Assembly (NCBI GenBank): GCA_031379665.1
Contig: JANNFI010000004.1
Location: 1 to 64,000, forward strand
DNA: 64,000 nucleotides
Direction of reading: 5' to 3'
DNA from: SZUA-254 sp031379665
GTDB taxonomy: Bacteria; Bacteroidota; Ignavibacteria; UBA10030; SZUA-254
Shown one piece after another: positions 8,886 through 17,992 of the stretch; position 1 is the first letter of the stretch; every line of letters starts with the position of its first letter. Position numbers and translations under genes: made by a program. The notes under the pieces were generated by a model. It worked only from the letters and a program-made list of their open reading frames with translations. It was not told the origin of the DNA and ran no database searches.

Positions 8886-10629
8886 CTGGATCGTCATCGG
8901 CGTGTACTTCGCCGCAACGATCTACTTCGGGTTGAAATACTCCCAAAAAGCGGGGGAATCCACGGGGGAGTTTTTCCTTTCGGGCCGAAACCTCCCGTGG
9001 TGGCTGGCCGGGACGTCGATGGTGGCGACCACGTTCGCGGCCGACACGCCGCTTGCGGTGACCGAGCTCGTTGCCCGGAACGGCATCGCCGGCAACTGGC
9101 TCTGGTGGAATTTCGTCCTGGGCGGTATGCTGACGGTCTTCTTCTTCGCGCGGCTCTGGAGGAGGGCGGGAGTCCTCACCGACGTCGAATTCGTCGAACT
9201 CCGTTATTCCGGCCGCTCGGCCGCGTTCCTGCGCGGGTTTCGCTCGGTCTACCTGGGGCTCTTCATGAACTCCATCATCATCGGGTGGGTCAACCTCGCG
9301 ATGGCCGCGATCCTTCAGGGCATGTTCGGGCTCGGTTCCGGTGAGGCGATGCTCTACGTGGCCGCGGCGATGCTCCTCACCGCTCTCTATTCCGCAGTCG
9401 CCGGCCTCTGGGGCGTGGCGGTCACCGACGTCTTCCAGTTCATCTTCGCGATGGCCGGCTGCATCGTGCTGGCCATCATCGTCGTCGGGCAGCCGGAAGT
9501 CGGCGGCCTCGGCGGGCTTGTCGAAAAACTCCCCGACTGGTCGCTCCGGTTCCTTCCCGCGATCGGAGGGGCCGCCGACGGGCTGGCGGCCGGCTCGACC
9601 CTCGCACTGAGCAGTCTGGCCTTCCTCGCGTATGTGGGGGTGCAGTGGTGGGCCGCCTGGTATCCCGGTGCCGAGCCGGGCGGCGGGGGCTACGTCGCCC
9701 AGCGGATGATGTCGGCAAAGGACGAAAAACATTCACTGCTTGCGACGCTCTGGTTCACCATCGCGCACTACTGCATCCGTCCGTGGCCGTGGATCCTGGT
9801 CGGGCTCTCGTCCCTGATCCTCTACCCCGAGCTCGGCCCCGACGAGAAACGCCTCGGGTATGTCTACGCGATGAGGGACTACCTCCCCGTGGGCCTTCGC
9901 GGGATGCTGGTGGCGGCCTTCTTCGCAGCGTACATGTCCACCATCTCCACGCAACTCAACTGGGGATCATCGTATCTCGTGAACGATTTCTACCGGAGGT
10001 TCCTCTCGCGTTCGAAGGGGGAGCGGCATTACGTCGCGGTATCGAGGGTGATGACGATCCTCGTGATGGCGGCATCGTTCGGCGTCACGCTCATGATGGA
10101 CACGATTTCCGGCGCGTGGACGTTCATCATCGAGGCCGGTGCGGGGCTCGGCCTGGTCCTGATCGTCCGGTGGTTCTGGTGGAGGGTGAACGCGTGGTCG
10201 GAAATCTCCGCAATGATCACGCCGATCCTGACCTTCGCCTGCGTAAAATCGTTCACAACGCTCGAATTCCCGGTCTCGCTCTTCCTCATCGTGTCGGTCA
10301 CCACGGTCGTTTGGGTGTCGGTGACGCTCCTGACGAAGCCTTCGGCGATGGAGACCCTGCGCGGATTTTACACCCGTGTGCATCCGGGGGGATGGTGGGA
10401 CCCTGTGCGAGTGTCGCTCCCTGACGTCCGGCCCGACGGCGGGTACGGGAGACTCGTCGTGGATTGGATGGCGGGAGTCGTCCTGGTGTACTCGGTGCTG
10501 TTCGGGATCGGGAAACTACTCCTTGGGTCGGCGGGCGAAGGGCTCGCGTACCTCGCCGTGGGCGCTGCTGCGGCGGTGCTCATCTACGTCCACATCATGA
10601 AATACGGCTGGGACCCGAAAGGGTCCTGA
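8872..10629 (+). CDS. Sodium:solute symporter (SSS family), copy 2
   Basis: 585 residues. The ATG at 8872 follows a purine-rich AAAGGGGG ribosome site and gives the normal SSS N-terminus (D-W-I-V-I-G-V-Y-F-A-A-T). A longer in-frame extension to 8755 would only read the end of copy 1 out of frame. Many membrane helices; F-L-S-G-R-N-L-P-W-W-L-A-G-T-S-M is the conserved TM2 region. It is longer than copy 1 through a C-terminal tail with extra hydrophobic segments, and the two differ clearly, so they are ancient paralogues rather than a recent duplication. The 14-nt overlap suggests co-expression; whether they act on related substrates is inference. Confidence 0.92.
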   Translation: MQIADWIVIGVYFAATIYFGLKYSQKAGESTGEFFLSGRNLPWWLAGTSMVATTFAADTPLAVTELVARNGIAGNWLWWNFVLGGMLTVFFFARLWRRAGVLTDVEFVELRYSGRSAAFLRGFRSVYLGLFMNSIIIGWVNLAMAAILQGMFGLGSGEAMLYVAAAMLLTALYSAVAGLWGVAVTDVFQFIFAMAGCIVLAIIVVGQPEVGGLGGLVEKLPDWSLRFLPAIGGAADGLAAGSTLALSSLAFLAYVGVQWWAAWYPGAEPGGGGYVAQRMMSAKDEKHSLLATLWFTIAHYCIRPWPWILVGLSSLILYPELGPDEKRLGYVYAMRDYLPVGLRGMLVAAFFAAYMSTISTQLNWGSSYLVNDFYRRFLSRSKGERHYVAVSRVMTILVMAASFGVTLMMDTISGAWTFIIEAGAGLGLVLIVRWFWWRVNAWSEISAMITPILTFACVKSFTTLEFPVSLFLIVSVTTVVWVSVTLLTKPSAMETLRGFYTRVHPGGWWDPVRVSLPDVRPDGGYGRLVVDWMAGVVLVYSVLFGIGKLLLGSAGEGLAYLAVGAAAAVLIYVHIMKYGWDPKGS

Positions 10630-10668
10630 TCTTCGTTTGCGCACCGGGCTTGCGCGCTCGGGTCCGAT

Positions 10669-12516
10669 TCACTTCGCGAGGAGCGCCTCGATTTCATCCA
10701 TGATCGCGTCCATCTTCCGGATTGCTGTTTCCACCGGCTCCGTCGTCGCCATGTCCACCCCCGCCGTTTTCAGGAGTTCGATCGGGTAGTCCGATCCCCC
10801 CGCCGAGAGGAGTTCCCTGTAGCTTCGCACCGCATCGCCGTCGCCCGCGAGCACACGCTCGCAGATCTCCGAGGAGGCGCAGAATGACGTGGCGTACTGG
10901 AAGACGTAGAAGTTATAATAGAAATGGGGGATGTACGACCACTCCGAGCGGATGTACTCGTCCACAACGCAGACGTCCGCGTCGTGACCGTAATATTCAC
11001 GGGCGAGACGAAGGTAGAGTTCGTCGAGCACGTCGCCGGTGAGCGCCTCGCCCTTTTCGACCGCCTCGTGGATGAGAAGTTCGAATTCCGCGAATTGCGT
11101 CTGACGGAAGACCGTCGCCTTGATGTGCTCCAGGTAATGGCCGAGCAGGCTCAACCGGCCCGGTGTGTCGGGCGTGCCCCGAAGGGTGTGATCGAAGAGC
11201 AGAGCCTCGTTGAATGTCGAAGCCACCTCCGCCACGAAGATCGAGTAGTGGCTCGTCGCGTAGGGCTGGCGCGTGTTGGAGAACCAGCTGTGCATCGTGT
11301 GCCCGAGCTCGTGGGTGACCGTGCTGACGTCGTCGTACCTCCCGTTGTAGTTGAGGAGGATGTAGGGATGAACGTCGTAGGCGATCCCGTTCGAGTAGGC
11401 GCCCGAACGCTTCCCCCCGGTCGGGTAGACGTCGATCCACCGTTCGTCGAACGCCCGCCCGGAGACCCTCACATATTCCTCACCGAGCGGGGCGACCGAT
11501 TCCAGGATTGATCGACGCGCTTCCTCGTACGGGTAGGCGCGGTCGACTTCCTTGATGAGCGGGGCATAGAGGTCGTAATAGTGGAGCCGGTCGACCCCGA
11601 GGATCCGGCGTCGCAGCCCGAGGTATCGGTGGAAGGTCGGGAGGTTGTGGCGGATCGTCGAGATGAGGTTCCGGTAGACGCCCGCCGGAATGTTGTTGGC
11701 GTGGAGCGCAGCCTCGAGGCACGACGGATAGCGGCGGGCCCTCGCGAAGAAGAGGTCCTTCCGCACCTGGGCGTTGAGTTGGGTGCCGAAGGTCCGCCGG
11801 TACTCGTGCAGTTTCGAAAAAAACGACTCGAACACCTTCGCGCGGTCGATGCGCACGACCGAGGCCCGGTGGACGGCGAACGACGCCGGGTTGAGCGTGA
11901 CACTCTCCCCGGCGGACAGTGTCACCGCGGGGTAGGGGAAGTCCGCGTTGGAGAAAATGCCATAGATGTCGCCCGGTCCGTCGGCGAGGAGCCCCGCCTC
12001 GGCGATGATCCTCTCCTCCCCGGGGGTCCCGGTGTGTTCCCTCCTCCGGACGATGTCGCCAAGATAATGTCGGTAGCGGGCCAGCCCGGGCTCGGCCTGG
12101 ATGAATTTCCCGACCGTCTCCGGGCCGATCCTGAGGATTTCCGGCTCGATGAATGACGCCGCCGATGCAAACACCGACCCGAGCTGGCCGATTTCGGCCT
12201 GCATCCCCAGGTAACCCGAATTTCTCGTGTCCTCGTCGGAGTTCATTCCCGCGTACGCAACGAGACGCATGTATTCCTTCCCGATCTCGTCGGCCGTCGT
12301 GAGGCACCCGAGCAGCATTCCCGCCGAGGTGCCGAGCGCGTCACGATACTGACCGAGGTCGGGGAGGCGGGACGACAACTTTTCCCGCGCAACTCGCCAG
12401 GCGTCATCCCCCGGGTAGAGGTCGTGGAGGTTCCACGTGAATCGTTCCGGAATCGCGGTCCGGAGCCGTTCGGGGGGCGCCCCGGCCTCCGTGGGGTTGC
12501 TCAGTTCCTGGGTCAT
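10669..12516 (-). CDS. pepF: Oligoendopeptidase F, M3 metallopeptidase
   Basis: 615 residues from the ATG at 12516. An in-frame extension to 12726 exists but runs through the neighbouring promoter region with non-family sequence, whereas the PepF N-terminus (W-N-L-H-D-L-Y) comes soon after 12516. The zinc motif H-E-L-G-H is at 402-406, with the downstream glutamate in the E-V-A-S-T-F-N-E helix and a catalytic H/Y region near the end (Y-I-P-H-F-Y-Y-N-F-Y-V-F-Q-Y). This cytoplasmic zinc peptidase cleaves oligopeptides of roughly 6-20 residues. It is alone on the minus strand between the symporters (convergent) and pgpH-like (divergent). Confidence 0.94.
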   Translation of the reverse strand: MTQELSNPTEAGAPPERLRTAIPERFTWNLHDLYPGDDAWRVAREKLSSRLPDLGQYRDALGTSAGMLLGCLTTADEIGKEYMRLVAYAGMNSDEDTRNSGYLGMQAEIGQLGSVFASAASFIEPEILRIGPETVGKFIQAEPGLARYRHYLGDIVRRREHTGTPGEERIIAEAGLLADGPGDIYGIFSNADFPYPAVTLSAGESVTLNPASFAVHRASVVRIDRAKVFESFFSKLHEYRRTFGTQLNAQVRKDLFFARARRYPSCLEAALHANNIPAGVYRNLISTIRHNLPTFHRYLGLRRRILGVDRLHYYDLYAPLIKEVDRAYPYEEARRSILESVAPLGEEYVRVSGRAFDERWIDVYPTGGKRSGAYSNGIAYDVHPYILLNYNGRYDDVSTVTHELGHTMHSWFSNTRQPYATSHYSIFVAEVASTFNEALLFDHTLRGTPDTPGRLSLLGHYLEHIKATVFRQTQFAEFELLIHEAVEKGEALTGDVLDELYLRLAREYYGHDADVCVVDEYIRSEWSYIPHFYYNFYVFQYATSFCASSEICERVLAGDGDAVRSYRELLSAGGSDYPIELLKTAGVDMATTEPVETAIRKMDAIMDEIEALLAK

Positions 12517-12627
12517 TCGAGGTTGTCGTTCCTGATGGCTGGTCGTCGGTTTAAGCGTCCGGCCGATTGTCCGGGCGCCGCAATGTTGAGGAATCAATGT
12601 ACGGATTTCGTCAGGAATCTCCACGTT

Positions 12628-12659
12628 TTTGCTTCTCAACCCGCTTCTTCCCATATTTC
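12628..12659 (+). promoter_or_regulatory. Promoter for the PgpH-like gene
   Basis: TTTG at 12628-12631, 20-nt spacer, CATATTTC at 12652-12659 (TAnnTTTG with two mismatches). The ATG at 12665 is only five bases downstream, so transcription would start at or next to the start codon. Confidence 0.45.
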
Positions 12660-12664
12660 GCCGG

Positions 12665-15130
12665 ATGAAGCCCGGTTCCCTTGAAAAAACTTCACTGAGG
12701 GCGGCGCTTGGAAGGCTCAGGCGCAACCTGCGGAGCGGAAACTATCCCGTCTCGAAGGTCCTGATTTTCCTCGTGCTGACCGGGCTGCTGACCCTCCTCA
12801 CGCCCCACGGCGAACTCGTGGAAATCTCCTATACCATCGGGAACGTCTGGGTCGACACCGACCTCGTTTCGCCCTTCCCGTTTCCCATCGTCAAGGATCC
12901 TGAACGCTACGCCGCTGAACTGGCGGCTGCCGATAAATCGGTCCCTCCCGTCTTCCGGCGGAGGGAGCTGGCGTACTCGGAAGCGGCCGATTCGCTCCTG
13001 GCGATGTGGACGGATCTGGCGATGGAAGTCAGAAAACGGACTGCACTCGGGGGAGCCGCCGGGACCGGTGGGCCGGAGACGCAGGTTGCCGGGCTTGTGC
13101 AGATGCGGCTGATCGGGCCGGAGTGGGACGCTCTCTCGGAGATCGACCGCTCATCGCGTGGGGGGATCCGGTCATTCCTCTCGGCCTCGTCCCGGGAAAT
13201 CCTCGACATCCTCCGGGAGGTCTACGCTGCCGGGGTCCTCGACACGGGAAGGATAAAGCAGCAGCATCCGGTGATCGCCCTCCGGTTGGGCAACCGCGAG
13301 GAGCTCGTTCCTGTCGGACGGGTGTACGAACCCTCGGAGGCGCAGAGCGTCATTGGAGCAAGGATCGCCGCGGCGTACGGTGGGGCCGCGGGATCCGCGC
13401 TCCTGAAGGGGACGCTGGCGGTCTTTCGCCCGAACCTCGTCTTCGACGAGGGAGAGAGCGCGGCCCTCCTCCAGTCAGCCAGAGATAACGTCCCCCGCAC
13501 CATCGGGTACGTGCAGGAGAACGAGCGGATCGTGGGCAAACACGAGAAGATCACCCCCGAGGCGAAACTCAAGCTCGATTCATTCCTGAAGGCGAAGGCG
13601 GAACGGGCGATCGATTCCGGCGCCTGGCGGTACTGGGTGGGCAGCGCCCTCCACGTGGCGGTGATCCTGTCGATCTTCGGGATCTACCTCGTGCTCTTCC
13701 GGAGGAAGATCTACCGCGACAACGGCAAGCTGGTCCTGATCGCGCTGATCATCCTGATGGAGGCGGTTTTGGCCTGGCTCACCGTCAGACTGGATGTCCC
13801 ACAGACGATGCAGTACCTCATCCTGGTCCCCGCGGGCTCGATGCTGCTGACCATCATCTTCGATTCCAGGATAGGATTCTTCGGAACGGTCGTCATCGCG
13901 TTCCTCGTCGCGAGCGTGCGGGGTAACGATTACGCGATCGCCCTCTCGTCGCTCATCGCCGGCGGTTTCGGTGCCTACACCGTGCGCGACATCCGGCACC
14001 GGACGCAGATCTTCCGGTCGCTCGTTTTCATCTTCCTCGGCTACGCCCTTTCGATCCTCGCGCTCGGGCTCGAACAGTTCGAATCGTTCGAGACCATCGC
14101 CACCCAGCTCTCGTTCGCCCTTGCGAACTCGGTCTTCTCGCCGGTGGTCACGTACGGACTCCTGATCTTCTTCGAAAAGGCGTTCAGGGTGACCACCGAC
14201 CTGACGCTCCTCGAGCTCTCCGACATCAACCACCCGCTCCTGCGGCAGCTTTCCGAGAAGGCGCCGGGCACGTTCCACCACAGCATGGTCCTCGGCAACC
14301 TCTCCGAATCGGCCGCCGAGGCGATCGGCGCGAACCCGATCCTCGCCCGCGTCGGCGCGTACTTCCACGACGTCGGCAAATCGCTCAAGCCGGAATACTT
14401 CGTCGAGAACCAGATCGGCGCGCACAACAAGCACTCGCGGCTGCGGCCGAGGATGAGCGCCCTGATCATCGCCTCCCACGTCAAGGAGGGGGCGGAGCTC
14501 GGGAGGCAGCACCGGTTGCCGGAAAAAATCGTGGATTTCATCTATCAGCATCACGGCACCAACCGGATTTCGTTCTTCTACGAGAAGGCGGTGAAACAGG
14601 CCGCGAGGAAACAGGACGCCGATTCGATCCGCGAGGAGGATTTCCGGTATCCCGGCCCGAAACCACAATCGAAGGAGGCCGGGATCGTGATGCTTGCGGA
14701 CTCCGTCGAGGCCTCGATCCGGTCGGTGGAATACCTCACGCCGCCGAAGATGGAGGAGCACATCGAGGAGATGATCCGGCAACGCTTCCTCGAGGGCCAG
14801 CTCGACGAATGCGAGCTGACGCTCCGTGACCTCTCGAAGATCCGTGAGGCGTTCCTGAAGATCCTCGTCGGGATCCATCACCAGCGGATCAGGTATCCCG
14901 ACCAGCCGGAGGTGCCGGCCGGTCCGGAAACACCGGCCACGCCCGAGGCGGCACACGCATTGCAGGCAGCAGGAGCGCCTGACGCCGCCCCGAGGAAGAC
15001 CCGGGAATCGGTCAGACGGGCCGCGATCGTGCCGGCAGTCGATCAACCTGCTGGTCCACGCACCGATGCACCCGACCGTGATGATCCGCCACCGGCCTCG
15101 CCGCAGGGCCTGACGGAGGAGGGGCGATGA
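12665..15130 (+). CDS. 7TM-HD family phosphodiesterase (PgpH/YqfF-like)
   Basis: 821 residues from ATG 12665; a 12-residue extension to 12629 lies inside the promoter. One N-terminal membrane helix, a large extracytoplasmic 7TMR-HDED-type domain (~50-330), seven hydrophobic helices (~345-510) and a cytoplasmic HD domain. Metal ligands visible are H-H-S-M (His538/539) and F-H-D-V-G-K (His568/Asp569). In Listeria and Bacillus, PgpH/YqfF hydrolyses c-di-AMP; this function is expected but not proven here, and no c-di-AMP cyclase is in the window. The C-terminal ~75 residues are alanine/proline-rich and low in complexity. It overlaps xerC/D by ATGA. Confidence 0.88.
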   Translation: MKPGSLEKTSLRAALGRLRRNLRSGNYPVSKVLIFLVLTGLLTLLTPHGELVEISYTIGNVWVDTDLVSPFPFPIVKDPERYAAELAAADKSVPPVFRRRELAYSEAADSLLAMWTDLAMEVRKRTALGGAAGTGGPETQVAGLVQMRLIGPEWDALSEIDRSSRGGIRSFLSASSREILDILREVYAAGVLDTGRIKQQHPVIALRLGNREELVPVGRVYEPSEAQSVIGARIAAAYGGAAGSALLKGTLAVFRPNLVFDEGESAALLQSARDNVPRTIGYVQENERIVGKHEKITPEAKLKLDSFLKAKAERAIDSGAWRYWVGSALHVAVILSIFGIYLVLFRRKIYRDNGKLVLIALIILMEAVLAWLTVRLDVPQTMQYLILVPAGSMLLTIIFDSRIGFFGTVVIAFLVASVRGNDYAIALSSLIAGGFGAYTVRDIRHRTQIFRSLVFIFLGYALSILALGLEQFESFETIATQLSFALANSVFSPVVTYGLLIFFEKAFRVTTDLTLLELSDINHPLLRQLSEKAPGTFHHSMVLGNLSESAAEAIGANPILARVGAYFHDVGKSLKPEYFVENQIGAHNKHSRLRPRMSALIIASHVKEGAELGRQHRLPEKIVDFIYQHHGTNRISFFYEKAVKQAARKQDADSIREEDFRYPGPKPQSKEAGIVMLADSVEASIRSVEYLTPPKMEEHIEEMIRQRFLEGQLDECELTLRDLSKIREAFLKILVGIHHQRIRYPDQPEVPAGPETPATPEAAHALQAAGAPDAAPRKTRESVRRAAIVPAVDQPAGPRTDAPDRDDPPPASPQGLTEEGR

Positions 15131-16017
15131 ATCCCGCGCTGCGGAACTACCTCCATTTCCTCCGACTCGAAAAGAACTCCTCAGCCAACACGGTGGATTC
15201 GTATCGGCGGGACCTCGAACGATTCCTCTCATTTCTCGATGACGCGGGCATCGCCTCACCGGGGGATGCCGGCGAGGAGAGGGTCGCCCGGTTCGTGAAG
15301 CTGCTGGGGGAACTGGGCCTTGCGCCCCGTTCGATCTCGCGCAACGTCACGGCGATCAAAATGTTCTACCGGTTCCTCGTCGCCGAAAAGGAAGTCTCGG
15401 TCGACCCGACTCAGAACCTCGACCTCCCGAAGCTCTCACGGACGCTTCCCGAGGTGCTCAACCCGGCGGAGATCGAGTCGATCCTCGCTCAACCGGACGC
15501 TGCGTCACCGCTCGGCATCAGGGACCGCGCGATCCTCGAGACTCTCTACGCGACCGGTATCAGGGTTTCCGAGCTCGTCACCCTCACCCAGGCGAACGTC
15601 TTCCACGACGACCGGTTCGTGCGCGTGACCGGGAAGGGGTCGAAGGAAAGAATCGTGCCGATCGGCCGGTCGGCCCTCGACTGGATCACGCGGTACCAGT
15701 CCCGGACGCGGGCCGGCCTCGCCCGGGTCCGTGGCGCCTCCGACGTCCTCTTCCTGAACGCCAGGGGGACGCCGATCTCGCGAATGGCAGTCTGGACCAT
15801 CGTCAGGTCGTACACCCTGAAGTCGGGGATCGGGAGGGACGTCCATCCCCATACGTTCCGGCACTCCTTCGCGACGCACCTCCTCGAGGGGGGAGCGGAC
15901 CTCCGCTCGGTCCAGGAAATGCTCGGACACGTCAGCATCACCACGACGCAGATCTACACCCACATCGACCGGGAATACCTGCGGGAAGTCCACAAGACGT
16001 ACCACCCCCGCGCCTGA
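15127..16017 (+). CDS. Tyrosine recombinase XerC/XerD
   Basis: 296 residues, the standard length for Xer recombinases that resolve chromosome dimers at dif. N-terminal SAM-like core-binding domain (~1-90), then the catalytic domain with Arg146 in T-G-I-R-V-S-E-L, the beta-hairpin lysine in T-G-K-G-S-K-E-R, H-x-x-R in H-T-F-R-H and the nucleophile Tyr277 in T-T-T-Q-I-Y-T-H. XerC and XerD cannot be told apart safely by eye. Coupled to the upstream gene by an ATGA overlap. Nothing around it suggests a mobile element, so it is best read as the housekeeping recombinase. Confidence 0.93.
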   Translation: MNPALRNYLHFLRLEKNSSANTVDSYRRDLERFLSFLDDAGIASPGDAGEERVARFVKLLGELGLAPRSISRNVTAIKMFYRFLVAEKEVSVDPTQNLDLPKLSRTLPEVLNPAEIESILAQPDAASPLGIRDRAILETLYATGIRVSELVTLTQANVFHDDRFVRVTGKGSKERIVPIGRSALDWITRYQSRTRAGLARVRGASDVLFLNARGTPISRMAVWTIVRSYTLKSGIGRDVHPHTFRHSFATHLLEGGADLRSVQEMLGHVSITTTQIYTHIDREYLREVHKTYHPRA

Positions 16018-16048
16018 CGCCGACGGCACGAGACCAATCCCACAGGCC

Positions 16049-16711
16049 ATGCCAGAGCAACTCGCCGTTCTCCCGATCCTTCTTTTCTCCGTCGTCGTTC
16101 ACGAACTCGCCCACGGGTGGATGGCGCTGAAGCTCGGGGACACGACGGCCCGCGACCTGGGGCGGCTCACGCTCAATCCCATCCCCCACCTCGACCCGGT
16201 CGGATCGGTCATCGTCCCTTTGATTTCGCTTGCGACCGCCGGGAGGGTGTTCATCGCGTGGGCCAAACCGGTTCCGGTCAACCCGGCCAACTTTTCCAGG
16301 CCGAAACGGGACGACATCCTTGTGGCTCTCGTTGGCCCCTTTTCGAATCTCGTCCTGGCGGCCTTCTCGACGCTGATGTTCATTGGCATCGCGAAACTCT
16401 CACCGCTCGCCGACCCGGGCGGCGTCGCCGATGAGGCCTTCCGGTTCCTCCTGCGGATGTTCCACGGAGGGATCGTGTTGAACATCATCCTGGGCCTGTT
16501 CAACCTCATCCCCGTTCCTCCGCTCGACGGGTCCCACGTCGTCGCCTCGCTCCTGCCGGCGTCCGCCGGCGCCCGGTACCGGAGCATCGGTTTCTTCGGC
16601 CTCTTCGCCGTGATACTGCTGATGCAATACGGGCCCTTCCTCGGGGTGTTTTACTCCGCGGTCGACGCGCTGATGTATCCGTTCCAGGCCCTCATCAACG
16701 CCTCCATCTGA
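16049..16711 (+). CDS. Site-2-protease-like M50 membrane metalloprotease
   Basis: 220 residues, almost entirely hydrophobic helices. The zinc motif H-E-L-A-H (His18, Glu19, His22) lies in the first helix, and the third ligand region is N-L-I-P-V-P-P-L-D-G-S. This is the short, PDZ-less S2P/M50 subclass (SREBP site-2 protease-like) common in bacteria, not RseP. It would cleave membrane-spanning substrates inside the bilayer; the target is unknown. It ends directly against lysA (the stop is immediately followed by the lysA ATG). Confidence 0.9.
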   Translation: MPEQLAVLPILLFSVVVHELAHGWMALKLGDTTARDLGRLTLNPIPHLDPVGSVIVPLISLATAGRVFIAWAKPVPVNPANFSRPKRDDILVALVGPFSNLVLAAFSTLMFIGIAKLSPLADPGGVADEAFRFLLRMFHGGIVLNIILGLFNLIPVPPLDGSHVVASLLPASAGARYRSIGFFGLFAVILLMQYGPFLGVFYSAVDALMYPFQALINASI

Positions 16712-17992
16712 ATGGAATCATTCACCTTCAGAAACGACGAGCTCTGGTGCGAGGACGTGCGAGTGGCCGACATTGCATCGCGCGAGGGCACTCCCGTCTA
16801 CATCTACAGCCGCGCCTCAGTGCGCGACCACTGTGCGTGGTTCGAAAACGCCTTGCGCGAGCTCCCGCACCTTTCCTGCTACGCCGTGAAGGCGAACGCC
16901 GGGGCGCCGTTGCTTCGGGAAATCGCCGCGGCGGGCCTCGGCGCGGACATCGGATCGCACGGTGAGCTCCACCTTGCCTTGCGCGCGGGCTTCAATCCCG
17001 CGACGGTCACATTCAGCGGGGTCGGCAAGCGTGACGACGAGATCGAGGCGGCCCTCGGCGCGGGCATTCATTCGCTGAACGTAGAATCGGCGGACGAACT
17101 CGACGTCGTCGACTCGGTCGCGCGCCGGCTCGGCTCGACGGCGCGTGTGCTCCTGAGGGTCAACCCGGGGATCGACGCCCCGACGCACCCCCACATCGCC
17201 ACGGGAGGGGGGGCCACGAAGTTCGGGATGGGGTGGGCCGACGTCGCCGGCCTCGTCGACGGGAGGGCGCGGTTCGCGAACGTCCGCATCTCGGGAGTTC
17301 ACAGCCACATCGGTTCGCAGATTGTGACCCCGGGGTCGTTCACCGCCGCCGCGCGCGCGCTCGTGGAATTCTTTCGCAACCTGAATGCCCGCGGGGCCGG
17401 GCTGGAGATGATCAATATCGGGGGTGGGTTCGGGGTGCAGTACAGGAATTACCTTTCGCACGCGCTCGTTCCGCCGGACCCCGAGGCCGGGGACGCCGGC
17501 GTGACCACCGCGGGGATGATCGCGGAGCTCCTTCCCGACCTCAGGGCCGCCGGCGTCACAGTCCTCCTCCAGCCGGGCCGCTCGCTCGTCGCGCATTCTG
17601 GCATCTTAGTCGCAAAAGTGTTATATATGAAGCGGAATGAGAAAAAATTCGTGGTCGTCGACGCCGGAATGAACGACATCCTGAGGCCGAGCCTCTATCA
17701 CTCGTGGCATCAAATCGTACCCCTCCGCCTCAATCCTGCGACGGGGCTGCCGGCAGATACCGAGCTGGCCGACGTCGTGGGGCCCCTCTGTGAGACCGCT
17801 GACACCCTCGGCGAGGGGAGGGTGCTGCCCGGCTTGCGCCGTGGTGACCACCTCGCGCTCCTCTGCGCGGGCGCGTACGGTTCGGTCCTTTCATCCAACT
17901 ATAATATGCGCCTGCGGCCCGCCGAGGTGATCGTTGACGGGGATCGGTTCGACGTTTTCAAGCCGCGCGAATCGTTGGAGGACCTCGGCTGA
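16712..17992 (+). CDS. lysA: Diaminopimelate decarboxylase LysA
   Basis: 426 residues, a PLP enzyme of fold type III that decarboxylates meso-diaminopimelate to lysine. The PLP-binding Lys60 lies in Y-A-V-K-A-N, the glycine-rich phosphate loop is I-N-I-G-G-G-F-G, and the C-terminal C-A-G-A-Y-G motif provides the cysteine contributed across the dimer. Length fits the family. It abuts the M50 gene upstream and asd downstream (TGA then GTG), so lysine and aspartate-family synthesis are co-transcribed here. Confidence 0.96.
   Translation: MESFTFRNDELWCEDVRVADIASREGTPVYIYSRASVRDHCAWFENALRELPHLSCYAVKANAGAPLLREIAAAGLGADIGSHGELHLALRAGFNPATVTFSGVGKRDDEIEAALGAGIHSLNVESADELDVVDSVARRLGSTARVLLRVNPGIDAPTHPHIATGGGATKFGMGWADVAGLVDGRARFANVRISGVHSHIGSQIVTPGSFTAAARALVEFFRNLNARGAGLEMINIGGGFGVQYRNYLSHALVPPDPEAGDAGVTTAGMIAELLPDLRAAGVTVLLQPGRSLVAHSGILVAKVLYMKRNEKKFVVVDAGMNDILRPSLYHSWHQIVPLRLNPATGLPADTELADVVGPLCETADTLGEGRVLPGLRRGDHLALLCAGAYGSVLSSNYNMRLRPAEVIVDGDRFDVFKPRESLEDLG

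Noticed and set aside
13580..15259. Long minus-strand open frame opposite the PgpH-like gene (559 codons)
   Set aside because: Arginine/aspartate-rich shadow of a high-GC gene; the plus strand has clear family motifs.
15127..16017. Xer recombinase as a sign of a mobile element
   Set aside because: No attachment repeats or cargo; embedded in a housekeeping operon.
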